Source: Nocardia sp. (GTDB lineage Bacteria > Actinomycetota > Actinomycetes > Mycobacteriales > Mycobacteriaceae). From it: a DNA stretch of 14,626 nucleotides. The notes below the pieces were generated by a model. The model searched no databases, was not told the DNA's origin, and was given only the letters and a program-made list of their open reading frames with translations. Below are positions 7,665 to 14,425 of this stretch, one piece after another. Each line of letters begins with the position of its first letter. Within the stretch, counting starts at the first letter, position 1. Where the stretch lies: the NCBI GenBank assembly GCA_013361595.1, contig JABFXT010000792.1:1-14626 (forward strand), written 5' to 3'. The position numbers and the translations under genes were made by a program.

Positions 7665-7834
7665 AGTGGTTCCAGCCTAGGGATCGGCGGCCCGCCCGGC
7701 CTCTATCGAAAGTGACAACCCGCGGCCCGCCTTTCGGTGCGGCAAAACCTGTCCGGCGCCGGATGCCCGGACCCCGGTTCGCGACGACGGTGGAGATGTT
7801 CCGGATTCCACTCGTGAAAGGTCAGGACCGAACC
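7665..7834. promoter_or_regulatory. Divergent promoter region of kinase and ABC exporter
   Basis: This 170-bp spacer must carry both promoters. TAGGCT (7674-7679, minus strand) is a candidate -10 for the kinase. CGAAAG (7707-7712) and CTTTCG (7731-7736) form an inverted repeat with arms centred 24 bp apart, a possible response-regulator site. GAAAGG, then AGGACC, precede the permease GTG. Confidence 0.35.
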
Positions 7835-8920
7835 GTGTTCGTAGCCTGGAGGGACCTGAAGTTCGCCAAGGGTCGCTTCGCCCTGATGGGCAGCGTCGTC
7901 GTACTGATCACTCTGCTGGTCGGATTGTTGTCCGGTCTCACCGCCGGGCTCGGCCGCCAGAACACCTCCGCCGTCACCGGCCTCCCCGCCGACCGGATCG
8001 CCTTCGGCGCGACCGGTCCGGATGCCGAGCTCTCCTATTCGAACTCCACCGTCACCGAGACACAATGGCGGATCTGGGCCGAAGCGCCCGGAGTCGACTA
8101 CGCCGAGCCGCTCGGCATCGCCACCATCCGCGCCACGCACGCCGGGCAGAGCAGCGTGGTCTCGGCATTCGGTGTCCGGCCCGGTGCACCGCTCGCTCCC
8201 GAGAGCGGCGCGATCGACGACGGATCGGCGGTGCTGTCCGGCACCGCGGCCGCCGACCTCGGCGCCGCGCCCGGCGACACTGTCGATATCGCCGGGCAGC
8301 ATCTCACTGTCGCGGCGGTGAGCGGTGACGACTCGTTCGGTCACACCCCGGTCGTCTGGCTCGGTCTCGGCGCCTGGCAGCACACCGCGCCTCCGGCAGC
8401 CGACGGCGCCGCAGCCTTCGCGACCGTTATCGCTCTCGCCACCTCGGAGGCCGATATCGCTGATACGGACCGGGCGGCGGGCACCGCGAGCGTGGCCCGG
8501 GACGATTCGCTGTCCGCGATCGGGTCCTATGCCGCCGAGAACGGCTCGCTGCAGTTGATGCGGGGTTTCCTGTTCGCGATATCCGCGCTGGTGATCGGCG
8601 CTTTCTTCACCGTGTGGACGGTCCAGCGCGGCGGCGATATCGCGGTGCTGAAAGCCCTGGGCGCGTCCACCGCCGGATTACTGCTGGATGCGCTCGGCCA
8701 AGCCGTCGTGCTGCTGATCGGCGGCGTCGCGATCGGGACAGCGCTCGCCGCCGCGATCGGCGCGGCCCTGTCCGGCGGGGCGGTCCCGTTCGTACTGACT
8801 CCGGCCACTGTCCTGGTTCCCGCGACCGTGCTGGTGGTACTCGGTGCGCTGGGTGCCGCGGTATCCGTCCGGCGTATCACTTCCGTCGACCCGCTGATCG
8901 CGCTGGGGAGCACCCGATGA
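7835..8920 (+). CDS. FtsX-type ABC exporter permease
   Basis: 361 residues from the GTG at 7835, preceded by AGGA with 7-bp spacing. This gives MFVAWRDLKFAKGRFALMG, the usual opening of small actinobacterial FtsX-family permeases; a longer frame upstream has no family resemblance. Topology is one transmembrane helix at about 17-38, a ~200-residue extracytoplasmic MacB-PCD-like domain (about 45-240), and then three helices (about 246-264, 284-314 and 322-345). GGDIAVLKALGAS (267-279) is the cytoplasmic coupling segment characteristic of FtsX/LolC/MacB permeases. Such permeases work by mechanotransmission, driving lipid, peptide or lipoprotein export rather than forming a simple channel. The stop overlaps the ATPase start (ATGA), so the two are translationally coupled. 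The cargo is unknown. Confidence 0.93.
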   Translation: MFVAWRDLKFAKGRFALMGSVVVLITLLVGLLSGLTAGLGRQNTSAVTGLPADRIAFGATGPDAELSYSNSTVTETQWRIWAEAPGVDYAEPLGIATIRATHAGQSSVVSAFGVRPGAPLAPESGAIDDGSAVLSGTAAADLGAAPGDTVDIAGQHLTVAAVSGDDSFGHTPVVWLGLGAWQHTAPPAADGAAAFATVIALATSEADIADTDRAAGTASVARDDSLSAIGSYAAENGSLQLMRGFLFAISALVIGAFFTVWTVQRGGDIAVLKALGASTAGLLLDALGQAVVLLIGGVAIGTALAAAIGAALSGGAVPFVLTPATVLVPATVLVVLGALGAAVSVRRITSVDPLIALGSTR

Positions 8921-9591
8921 CTCTCGAACTACACGATGTCACCCTCACCTACCCCGACGGTGGCGACCGGCTCACCGCCCTCCACCACGTATCCCTCACC
9001 GTGCCCGCGGGCAGCCTCACCGCCGTCATCGGCCCCTCCGGCTCCGGGAAGTCCAGTCTCCTGGCCGTGGCCGCCACCCTCATCACTCCGGATTCCGGCA
9101 CCGTCACCGTGGACGGAACCGTCACGACCGGGATGTCACGCGCCGAACTGAGCGTATTGCGCCGCCGCCGGATCGGCATCGTCTTCCAACAGCCCAATCT
9201 GATCGCATCTCTCACCGCGGCCGAACAACTCGAGGTCATGGCCCGGATCGACGGCCGATCCGCGGCCGCGGCCCGGCCTCGCGCCCGGCGCTTGCTCGCG
9301 GACGTCGGCTTGGCCGAACACGCCGACCGCCGACCGCACCAGCTGTCGGGCGGTCAGCGACAACGGGTCGATATCGCCCGGGCGTTGATGAACGAGCCGA
9401 CCGTCCTACTGATCGACGAGCCGACCAGCGCGCTGGATCACGACCGCGGCGCGGCTGTCATCGATGCGATCGCCCGGCTCACCCGCGACCGGGCCACCGC
9501 CACTGTCCTGGTCACCCACGACCGCACTCATCTGGGCGCCGCCGATCGGGTCGTCGAAGTCCACGACGGGCGCCTGCACCCGTCCCGGTAG
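8917..9591 (+). CDS. ABC exporter ATPase (MacB/LolD-type)
   Basis: 224 residues, the standard length for stand-alone LolD/MacB-like ATP-binding subunits. Motifs, all intact: Walker A GPSGSGKS (39-46), Q-loop Q91 in VFQQPN, signature LSGGQRQR (143-150), Walker B VLLIDE (163-168), D-loop SALD (171-174) and switch histidine H201 in VTHDR. Its start codon overlaps the permease stop in ATGA, so it is the cognate energy subunit. A homodimer with two permease copies is expected for this class. Opposite the gene pair across a shared promoter lies a two-component system, an arrangement often seen where the exporter is induced by the compound it expels or handles. Confidence 0.97.
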   Translation: MTLELHDVTLTYPDGGDRLTALHHVSLTVPAGSLTAVIGPSGSGKSSLLAVAATLITPDSGTVTVDGTVTTGMSRAELSVLRRRRIGIVFQQPNLIASLTAAEQLEVMARIDGRSAAAARPRARRLLADVGLAEHADRRPHQLSGGQRQRVDIARALMNEPTVLLIDEPTSALDHDRGAAVIDAIARLTRDRATATVLVTHDRTHLGAADRVVEVHDGRLHPSR

Positions 9592-9637
9592 CGGATCGTG
9601 ACCACACCGGTCGCACAACAGAGCTGGTCGGCGGTCG

Positions 9638-9643
9638 TAGAAT
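9638..9643 (+). promoter_or_regulatory. candidate -10 box (TAGAAT) for the methyltransferase
   Basis: TAGAAT is the best TAnnnT match in the 163-bp gap between the ABC ATPase and the methyltransferase. It would give a leader of about 105 bases ending in GGAGG (9741-9745). No clear -35 box is seen. Confidence 0.3.
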
Positions 9644-9754
9644 TTCCGGTGGTTGTTGTCGTACCGCTGCGTGGTGCGTTCGGTGGGACCACTCCTGGCG
9701 GATGCGCGACCCGCCCTGCTGCTGTCTGCCGATTCGATCGGGAGGTGTTCGGTC

Positions 9755-10651
9755 GTGCGAACCGATGATGACGACTGGGATATCGTGACGAGCGTCGGGC
9801 TCACCGCGCTGGGAGTGGCGGCATTCCGAGCACTCGAATCCGCTCGGCCCGAGCCGCTCATCCGCGACGAGTACGCGGAATTGTTCGTCCGGGCCGCCGG
9901 TGAACCGCATGTCCTCGAGGTACTGGCCGATCCGCCGACACTCGCCGGGGCGCCACTCGTCCCCGGATTCATGGGTTTGCGGACCGCGTTCTTCGACGAC
10001 TTCTTCCGGGCGGCCGGCGCGCGCGGAATCGGACAGGCCGTGATCGTCGCCGCCGGGCTGGACGCGCGGGCCTTCCGCCTCGACTGGCCCGCGGGAACCA
10101 TCGTCTTCGAAATCGATCGACCCGAAGTGCTCGCCTTCAAGGACCGGGTACTGGCCGCGCACGGAGCGTAACCGCGGGCCGAGCGCCGAACGGTCGCGGT
10201 CGACCTGCGTTCCGATTGGCCGGCCGCGCTGGCCGCGGCGGGCTACGACCGGGCCGTGGCCACGGCCTGGTCGGCCGAAGGCCTGCTGCCGTATCTGCCC
10301 GGGACGGCCCAGGACGCGTTGTTCGAACACATCACCGCGCTCAGCCCGCCGGGCAGCCGGTTCGCGGTGGAGAGCGCTCCGACCGGGGCCGCGGCGAGCG
10401 GTTTCGCCACTCTGGAAGAGAAATATCTCGACCGGAATCCGTTCCGCGATATCGACCTGGCCGAACTGTTCTACTCCGACGAGAAATCCGATCCGCAGCA
10501 GTGGCTCGGCGAGCACGGATGGTCGGTCTCGTCCGCCGCGTCGGCCGATCTGGCCGCCGCCTACGGGGTGACGATCCCCGACCTGCCCGATGAGCTCGAC
10601 CAGCAGTGGCAACAACCGCGATACCTCACCGCACACCGGCAACCGTGCTGA
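9755..10651 (+). pseudogene. TIGR00027-type class I SAM methyltransferase, interrupted by TAA
   Basis: The frame starts at GTG 9755 (GGAGG at 9741-9745, 9-bp spacing) with MRTDDDDWDIVTSVGLTALG, the usual opening of the actinobacterial SAM-dependent methyltransferases of the LCM-like TIGR00027 group. The SAM-binding region VIVAAGLDARAFRLDW (96-111) and the acidic FEIDRPEVLAFKDRVLAAHG (118-137) follow. TAA at 10169-10171 (codon 139) then stops translation. In the same frame the family sequence resumes at once (PRAERRTVAVDLRSDWPAAL, AWSAEGLLPYLPGTAQDALF) and runs to the normal C-terminus, ending at TGA 10651. Length without the stop would be 298 residues, as in intact relatives. No other damage is visible. 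As read, only a 138-residue fragment with the SAM loop would be made. A single base substitution, for example from GAA, explains it; a sequencing error is equally possible. Substrate is unknown for the family. Confidence 0.85.
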
Positions 10652-10681
10652 GCGGACCGCGTCGATCGAGTTGAGCGGGCC

Positions 10682-11491
10682 TCAGAAGTCGAATCCGCCA
10701 CCGTCGAAACCACCGCCGTCGAAACCGCCCCAATCGCCGCCTCCGTCGCCACCCCAGTCACCGCCGCCGTGATCGTCCTGGCCGCCGGTATCGCCCCCGG
10801 CGCCGCCGTAGTCCTGATCTCCGGCGGACAACCCGTCCGCGTACCCTTCGCCGTAGCCGGATTCGAACCCCTCCGCGCCGTAGCCGACACCGGCCATACC
10901 GGAGAACAGCGAACTGAACAGCAGGGCCGAACCCACTCCCCAGGCTCCCGCGACCAGGGCGGGCCGCCACCAGGGTTCGGAGTACCAACCGGCCGGTACC
11001 GGACGTCCGGCGACCCGCCCGCCCGGATAGTAGTTCGGCGTCGCCGACGACGGCCGGGGCGACGCGGCGATCCGCCGGTTGTCGAAATCGATCACGCGAT
11101 CTTCGCTGACTTCGCCCGCGGTCGACCGGCCCTCCAGCTCCGGCACAGCCGGACCCGGGTCCATCTCCATGGCGGTACGGGCGGCACGGATGTAATACAA
11201 CCCTTCGACCGCGGTCTGTTTCGCGAACCGGGCCTGGACCGGAGTGCGAGCCTGATCGATCTGCGCACCCGCCGCGTTGTGCCGTTCCGCGGCGTCGGCG
11301 AGGGCCTGCTGGGCAGCGGGGTTGCTACCGGTCAGGTTGTAGATCTGGCCACCGAGCCGTTCGTTGACCCGGCGCGCCTCGGCCAGCGAGTCGGCCAGTT
11401 CGGTCGCCGCGCGTTCCGTGCGCTGCCGGGACCGCCATACCAGGGCCACCGCCACCAGCAGGACCACCACAGCGATCAGAAGCCATTCCAT
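10682..11491 (-). CDS. Single-pass membrane protein with Gly/Asp/Trp/Phe-rich tail
   Basis: 269 residues. The start is the ATG at 11491, because AAGGAG (minus strand, 11501-11506) is 9 bp away; the GTG two codons earlier would be only 3 bp from it. The N-terminus is a transmembrane helix (MEWLLIAVVVLLVAVALVW) followed by a charged helical, probably coiled-coil region (about 20-100, rich in Ala, Glu, Arg and Gln). TAVEGLYYIRAARTAMEMDP and then TPNYYPGGRVAGRPVPAGWY look like a conserved actinobacterial block (possibly DUF1542-like; not certain). A second hydrophobic stretch follows (ALVAGAWGVGSALLFSSLF). The last ~45 residues are a low-complexity tail of repeated GGDWGG and GGGFD units ending in FDF. 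The function is unknown. It is co-directional with the diguanylate cyclase 105 bp upstream and converges on the broken methyltransferase. Confidence 0.85.
   Translation of the reverse strand: MEWLLIAVVVLLVAVALVWRSRQRTERAATELADSLAEARRVNERLGGQIYNLTGSNPAAQQALADAAERHNAAGAQIDQARTPVQARFAKQTAVEGLYYIRAARTAMEMDPGPAVPELEGRSTAGEVSEDRVIDFDNRRIAASPRPSSATPNYYPGGRVAGRPVPAGWYSEPWWRPALVAGAWGVGSALLFSSLFSGMAGVGYGAEGFESGYGEGYADGLSAGDQDYGGAGGDTGGQDDHGGGDWGGDGGGDWGGFDGGGFDGGGFDF
10688..10765. repeat. Short tandem coding repeats of the Gly-rich tail
   Basis: Units such as CCACCGTCGAAA and CCGCCGTCGAAA recur at about 15-bp spacing, followed by CCCCAATCGCC / CCCCAGTCACC units. On the minus strand they encode GGGFD and GGDWGG repeats at the C-terminus of the membrane protein. 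The copies differ at third positions, which suggests selection on the peptide rather than a very recent DNA expansion. Confidence 0.6.
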
Positions 11492-11500
11492 GGTCACGCA

Positions 11501-11506
11501 CTCCTT
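11501..11506 (-). promoter_or_regulatory. Ribosome binding site deciding the membrane-protein start
   Basis: AAGGAG on the minus strand lies 9 bp before the ATG at 11491 and only 3 bp before the in-frame GTG at 11497. The spacing supports the ATG. Confidence 0.6.
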
Positions 11507-11530
11507 CGTTCGCCGGAGTACCGTGCGCCC

Positions 11531-11536
11531 AGCCTA
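11531..11536 (-). promoter_or_regulatory. candidate -10 box (TAGGCT) for the Gly-tailed membrane protein
   Basis: TAGGCT on the minus strand, about 40 bp before the ATG at 11491, would give a leader of about 33 bases containing the AAGGAG site. The same hexamer precedes the kinase gene (7674-7679). No clear -35 box is seen, so separate transcription from the diguanylate cyclase is only a possibility. Confidence 0.3.
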
Positions 11537-11596
11537 CTCGCCGGGTGGTGGAGTCGACCGAGCCGCGGATCGGAGCCACCGGCGGCGCGCTCGAGG

Positions 11597-12943
11597 TCAC
11601 CGCTGCGGCGGGTCCTCGGTGGCGTCCGCGGTCGGGATGTACCGGTTCAGTTGCTCGGGGTCGGCGTCCTCGCCGTCGGCGAGCATATGCAGTACCCACT
11701 GCGATTTGCCGTTGTTCTTCGCGCGATACAGACCGGTATCCGCGGCGTCGATCAGCGTTTCGGCCTGCCCGCTCTGCACCGTTGTCAGCACGGCGCCGAT
11801 ACTGGCCGAAACCTGCACCTGATGGCTGTTGGTCGTCACCGGCTCGGTGAGCGCACCCAGCAGATTGTCCGCCACCCGGCCTATTTTCCAGGCGTCGACC
11901 GGCGGCGGCACCAACGCGACGAATTCGTCGCCACCGATCCGCGCCACCAGGCAGTCCAGGTTCTGCACGCTCGCGTTGAGGCGCTCGGCGACGGCGGCGA
12001 GCACCCGGTCACCGGTGCCGTGGCCGTAGCGGTCGTTGATGTGTTTGAAACGATCCAGGTCCACGAAGCACAGGCCGATCTGCTCGTGTCCGCCCGCTTC
12101 CTTCATCACGACATCCAGGCGCTCCAGCAGCTGACGCCGGTTGGCCAGGCCGGTCAACGGATCGTGCCTGGCCTGCCGGTGGAGTTCCTGGCGCATCCGG
12201 TGCTGTTCGGTGACGTCCTCACCCACCGCCAGCAGATAGTTCGGGAGGCCCGGGCCGCCCTGGACGAACGTGATGGAGAAAGTCGCCCACCCGTAACTGC
12301 CGTCCACCCGACCGATCTGCTGCTCCAGCTTCACCGTCCCCTGACGGTTGGGGACCAGCTTCTGATAGACCAGGTTGCGTATCCGTTCCCGATCCTCGGG
12401 ATGAGCGAATTCGTAGACCGAGATACCGCGTAATTCGTCGATCGGGACGCCGATCATATCGGCGAGTTTCTGATTGGCGTCGAGTAGGACACCGTTGGTG
12501 TCGCCGATGGCGATGGCCACCGCCGCGTTCTCGAAAACCACCCGGTAACGCTCGTCCGACTGTTTGCTGGGCCGGACACGGTCTTCGGCGTCGGCCGCGA
12601 ACCGCTGCTGCCGGTGGGCACCGAACCCCTCGCCGAGTTTGGTCAGGAGTACCGCCATCCGCGTCACGGCCGCGGAATCGGCGTCCGGCCCGACGAGATT
12701 CCACAGGATCGGCGCGGAGGCCGCCGGAACATCGTGTGTTCCGGCGGCCACGGTGGCCAGCGCCGCGCCGATCCGGGCGCCCGCGGTGGGGTCGAAGGGT
12801 GTCGCGACGAGAGCTTCGGCAAAATCGCCTACCAGCCAGTGCAGGAGCTTGTCGATATCCGAACCGGGCGGTGCGGGTTCACCGGACGCTCGTAGTGCTC
12901 GTGACCACGAGCGGACCAGTTCATCGTGCTCCGACCCGTCCAT
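11597..12943 (-). CDS. PAS-GGDEF diguanylate cyclase without I-site
   Basis: 448 residues from the ATG at 12943; a GTG immediately before it is an alternative, and AAGGGG lies close upstream. The N-terminal ~125 residues form a mostly helical domain I do not recognise (HDELVRSWSRALRASGEPAP; LHWLVGDFAEALVATPFDP). A PAS domain follows at about 131-250 (YRVVFENAAVAIAIGDTNG, YEFAHPEDRERI), then the GGDEF domain at about 258-420. This keeps DPLTGLANR (261-269), the metal-binding FVDLDRFKHIND (293-304) and the active-site IGGDEF (336-341), so it should convert two GTP to cyclic di-GMP. The RxxD inhibitory site normally ending five residues before GGDEF reads NLDC, so product inhibition through it is lost. 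No EAL domain and no transmembrane segment are present, so it is a cytoplasmic enzyme. It follows the terpene synthase on the same strand after 78 bp. Confidence 0.93.
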   Translation of the reverse strand: MDGSEHDELVRSWSRALRASGEPAPPGSDIDKLLHWLVGDFAEALVATPFDPTAGARIGAALATVAAGTHDVPAASAPILWNLVGPDADSAAVTRMAVLLTKLGEGFGAHRQQRFAADAEDRVRPSKQSDERYRVVFENAAVAIAIGDTNGVLLDANQKLADMIGVPIDELRGISVYEFAHPEDRERIRNLVYQKLVPNRQGTVKLEQQIGRVDGSYGWATFSITFVQGGPGLPNYLLAVGEDVTEQHRMRQELHRQARHDPLTGLANRRQLLERLDVVMKEAGGHEQIGLCFVDLDRFKHINDRYGHGTGDRVLAAVAERLNASVQNLDCLVARIGGDEFVALVPPPVDAWKIGRVADNLLGALTEPVTTNSHQVQVSASIGAVLTTVQSGQAETLIDAADTGLYRAKNNGKSQWVLHMLADGEDADPEQLNRYIPTADATEDPPQR

Positions 12944-13021
12944 CACGCCCCTTCATCCGCTGCCTCGACTCCACCGCAGCTCCGCATCACCCCGGTCGAG
13001 CGTCACCGCCTCGACGAATGC

Positions 13022-14170
13022 TCATCCTTCCTCATCGGACCGGGCCTTTTCCAGTCGGCCGGGGTTGTTCTCGGCGAAAATACCGCCGCCCTTGTAACGG
13101 GTAGTCATCAACTGCCATACCCAGGTCGCCTGGACGCAACCCCGGAGATCGTCGAGATGGGCCCGCAGCGGCACCGCCGCGGCGCTGTCCAGAACGTCCG
13201 GATCGGCGCACCGCGCGGCCAGCGCGGCATGCGACAGGCGGAATTCGGTGACCCGCTCCCGGACCAGGCCGGCGGCGAGTTGCACGGCGTCGGCGAGCGT
13301 CGCGCCCGGCGTGTTCAGCAGGCATACCGGTATCAGGTTGAAATCGGAGCGGTCGACGATGCACTCCTTCTCGAAAGAGAACATATCGTTCATCAGCGCG
13401 CCGATCTCGGCGGTCGTCCGCCGTAATCGGCGTATATCGTCCAGCAGTCCCGCGGCGGCCAGCCGATCCCGGTCCAGATAGCTGTCCCGCCCGAATTCGC
13501 AGAGGGCGATGGCCGGGTACATACCCGATACCTGCGCGCGGAGATCGATGTACTCGGCAGTGGTCAGCAGGTCACGGCGGGACCGGGCGTTCTGGTCCCG
13601 GATCGCGGTGCGCAGATGCTCGACTGTCGATTCCAAGAACCCGTCGAGCCATCGCGGATCCGCCTGCTGGGCACGCAACCGGGAGAGGAAATCGGCCGTC
13701 GCGGCCTCGATCGGCGAGGGCTCCGCCGGCGCGGTGCGCGATTCGAGCAGGCGGCACAGCCGGTCGAGCTCGCTACGGGCCCGGCGTTGTTCGGCTCCGG
13801 GGAGGTGACCGAACTTCTCCCGGCCCACAGTGTCGTTGAGCCAGAAGAGAATCGCGTTGAACAGCCCGATGGTGGTCAGCCGTTCCGCGCTGATCGGGCC
13901 GGGATGCAGATAGGGGGTCATACTGTTGTAGTGCGCGCCGCCCGGCTCCAGCCAGATCCCCTGGGCGCGGCAGTATCTCTCCACGTCCCCGCAGACTTGT
14001 TCGCCGAATTCGCTCGGCCTGAACTCCTTGCTGTAGTCTGCGATATCGCAGTCGGTAGTACTGAAGAGTTCCCGCAACGACCAGGGCCGGTCCGCGCGAA
14101 CCCAGGTTTCGTGTTGAGCGCGCATATCCGCGATATTTCGCTCGAGCGCCGATGTATACCGAGAAGCCAC
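13022..14170 (-). CDS. Class I terpene synthase with atypical first metal motif
   Basis: 382 residues, the normal length of a single-domain bacterial terpene cyclase. The start is the GTG at 14170, giving MASRYTSALERNIADMRAQH, because a strong GGGAGGAGA lies about 7 bp upstream; the frame is open to an ATG at 14233, but nothing supports that longer N-terminus. Class I features: the NSE triad NDMFSFEKE (N261, S265, E269), the diphosphate-sensing arginine R211 ahead of the helix break SGMYP (215-219), and the C-terminal RY pair (R358-Y359, MTTRYKGGG). The first metal motif, normally DDxxD/E, reads LNDTVGREK (111-119), keeping only D113, with E118 nearby. The enzyme should ionise a prenyl diphosphate (C10, C15 or C20, not predictable) and cyclise it. 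No prenyltransferase or methyltransferase gene is adjacent. Two short frames precede it and a diguanylate cyclase follows. Confidence 0.88.
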   Translation of the reverse strand: MASRYTSALERNIADMRAQHETWVRADRPWSLRELFSTTDCDIADYSKEFRPSEFGEQVCGDVERYCRAQGIWLEPGGAHYNSMTPYLHPGPISAERLTTIGLFNAILFWLNDTVGREKFGHLPGAEQRRARSELDRLCRLLESRTAPAEPSPIEAATADFLSRLRAQQADPRWLDGFLESTVEHLRTAIRDQNARSRRDLLTTAEYIDLRAQVSGMYPAIALCEFGRDSYLDRDRLAAAGLLDDIRRLRRTTAEIGALMNDMFSFEKECIVDRSDFNLIPVCLLNTPGATLADAVQLAAGLVRERVTEFRLSHAALAARCADPDVLDSAAAVPLRAHLDDLRGCVQATWVWQLMTTRYKGGGIFAENNPGRLEKARSDEEG

Positions 14171-14176
14171 GACGAC

Positions 14177-14185
14177 TCTCCTCCC
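14177..14185 (-). promoter_or_regulatory. Strong ribosome binding site of the terpene synthase
   Basis: GGGAGGAGA on the minus strand, about 7 bp from the GTG at 14170. It is one of the best Shine-Dalgarno matches in the window and fixes the start 21 codons inside the longest open frame. Confidence 0.7.
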
Positions 14186-14201
14186 ACATGATCCAAACCC
14201 T

Positions 14202-14375
14202 TCAAGCTTGGTCGACGCGGGCGGTCGTGTCATCCCGGCAGATTTCGCGGGCCGGAGCGGCGCTGAACACCGAGGTCGGGGGCCTACTCCGGCCGGGCGC
14301 GCTGCCGGCGGCCGGCTTCGATTCTCGCTGGGCGATCGCCTCCCTGAAGGCCACCTCCGCCTGGATCGCCCGCAC
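14202..14375 (-). CDS. Small unrecognised reading frame upstream of the terpene synthase
   Basis: The frame ends at 14202, 31 bp before the terpene synthase start. It looks coding: from about 14430 downward the third codon positions are almost all G or C. The visible product includes GIRTPGLIYPVAELADVVRA and IQAEVAFREAIAQRES, then a Pro/Ser/Ala-rich tail ending in TTARVDQA. I do not recognise the family. The start is unresolved. The GTG at 14375 is used here, but coding character begins about 15 codons earlier, where there is no ATG, GTG or TTG. The frame stays open to an ATG at 14519, but the 14430-14519 part has poor third-position GC and overlaps the frame upstream. It may be the continuation of that frame after a one-base frameshift. 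Confidence 0.45.
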   Translation of the reverse strand: MRAIQAEVAFREAIAQRESKPAAGSAPGRSRPPTSVFSAAPAREICRDDTTARVDQA

Positions 14376-14425
14376 GACGTCGGCGAGCTCGGCGACCGGG
14401 TAGATCAGACCCGGGGTGCGGATAC

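Noticed and set aside
7622..7834. Longer N-terminus for the ABC permease
   Set aside because: The extension overlaps the divergent kinase and is low-complexity; GTG 7835 with AGGA upstream gives the standard FtsX opening.
10256..10651. A separate short gene starting at GTG 10256
   Set aside because: It is in the same frame as the upstream methyltransferase half, has no ribosome binding site, and begins in the middle of a conserved family block; it is the second half of the interrupted gene.
10769..12433. A 554-residue open frame on the plus strand
   Set aside because: It runs antisense across two convincing minus-strand genes and their spacer, has no ribosome binding site and is rich in Arg, Gly, Pro and His; it is a shadow typical of very GC-rich DNA.
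12995..13015. Inverted repeat GTCGAG...CTCGAC between terpene synthase and diguanylate cyclase
   Set aside because: The arms are six bases with a nine-base loop and no T-tract; at this GC content it is likely chance, so no terminator was called.
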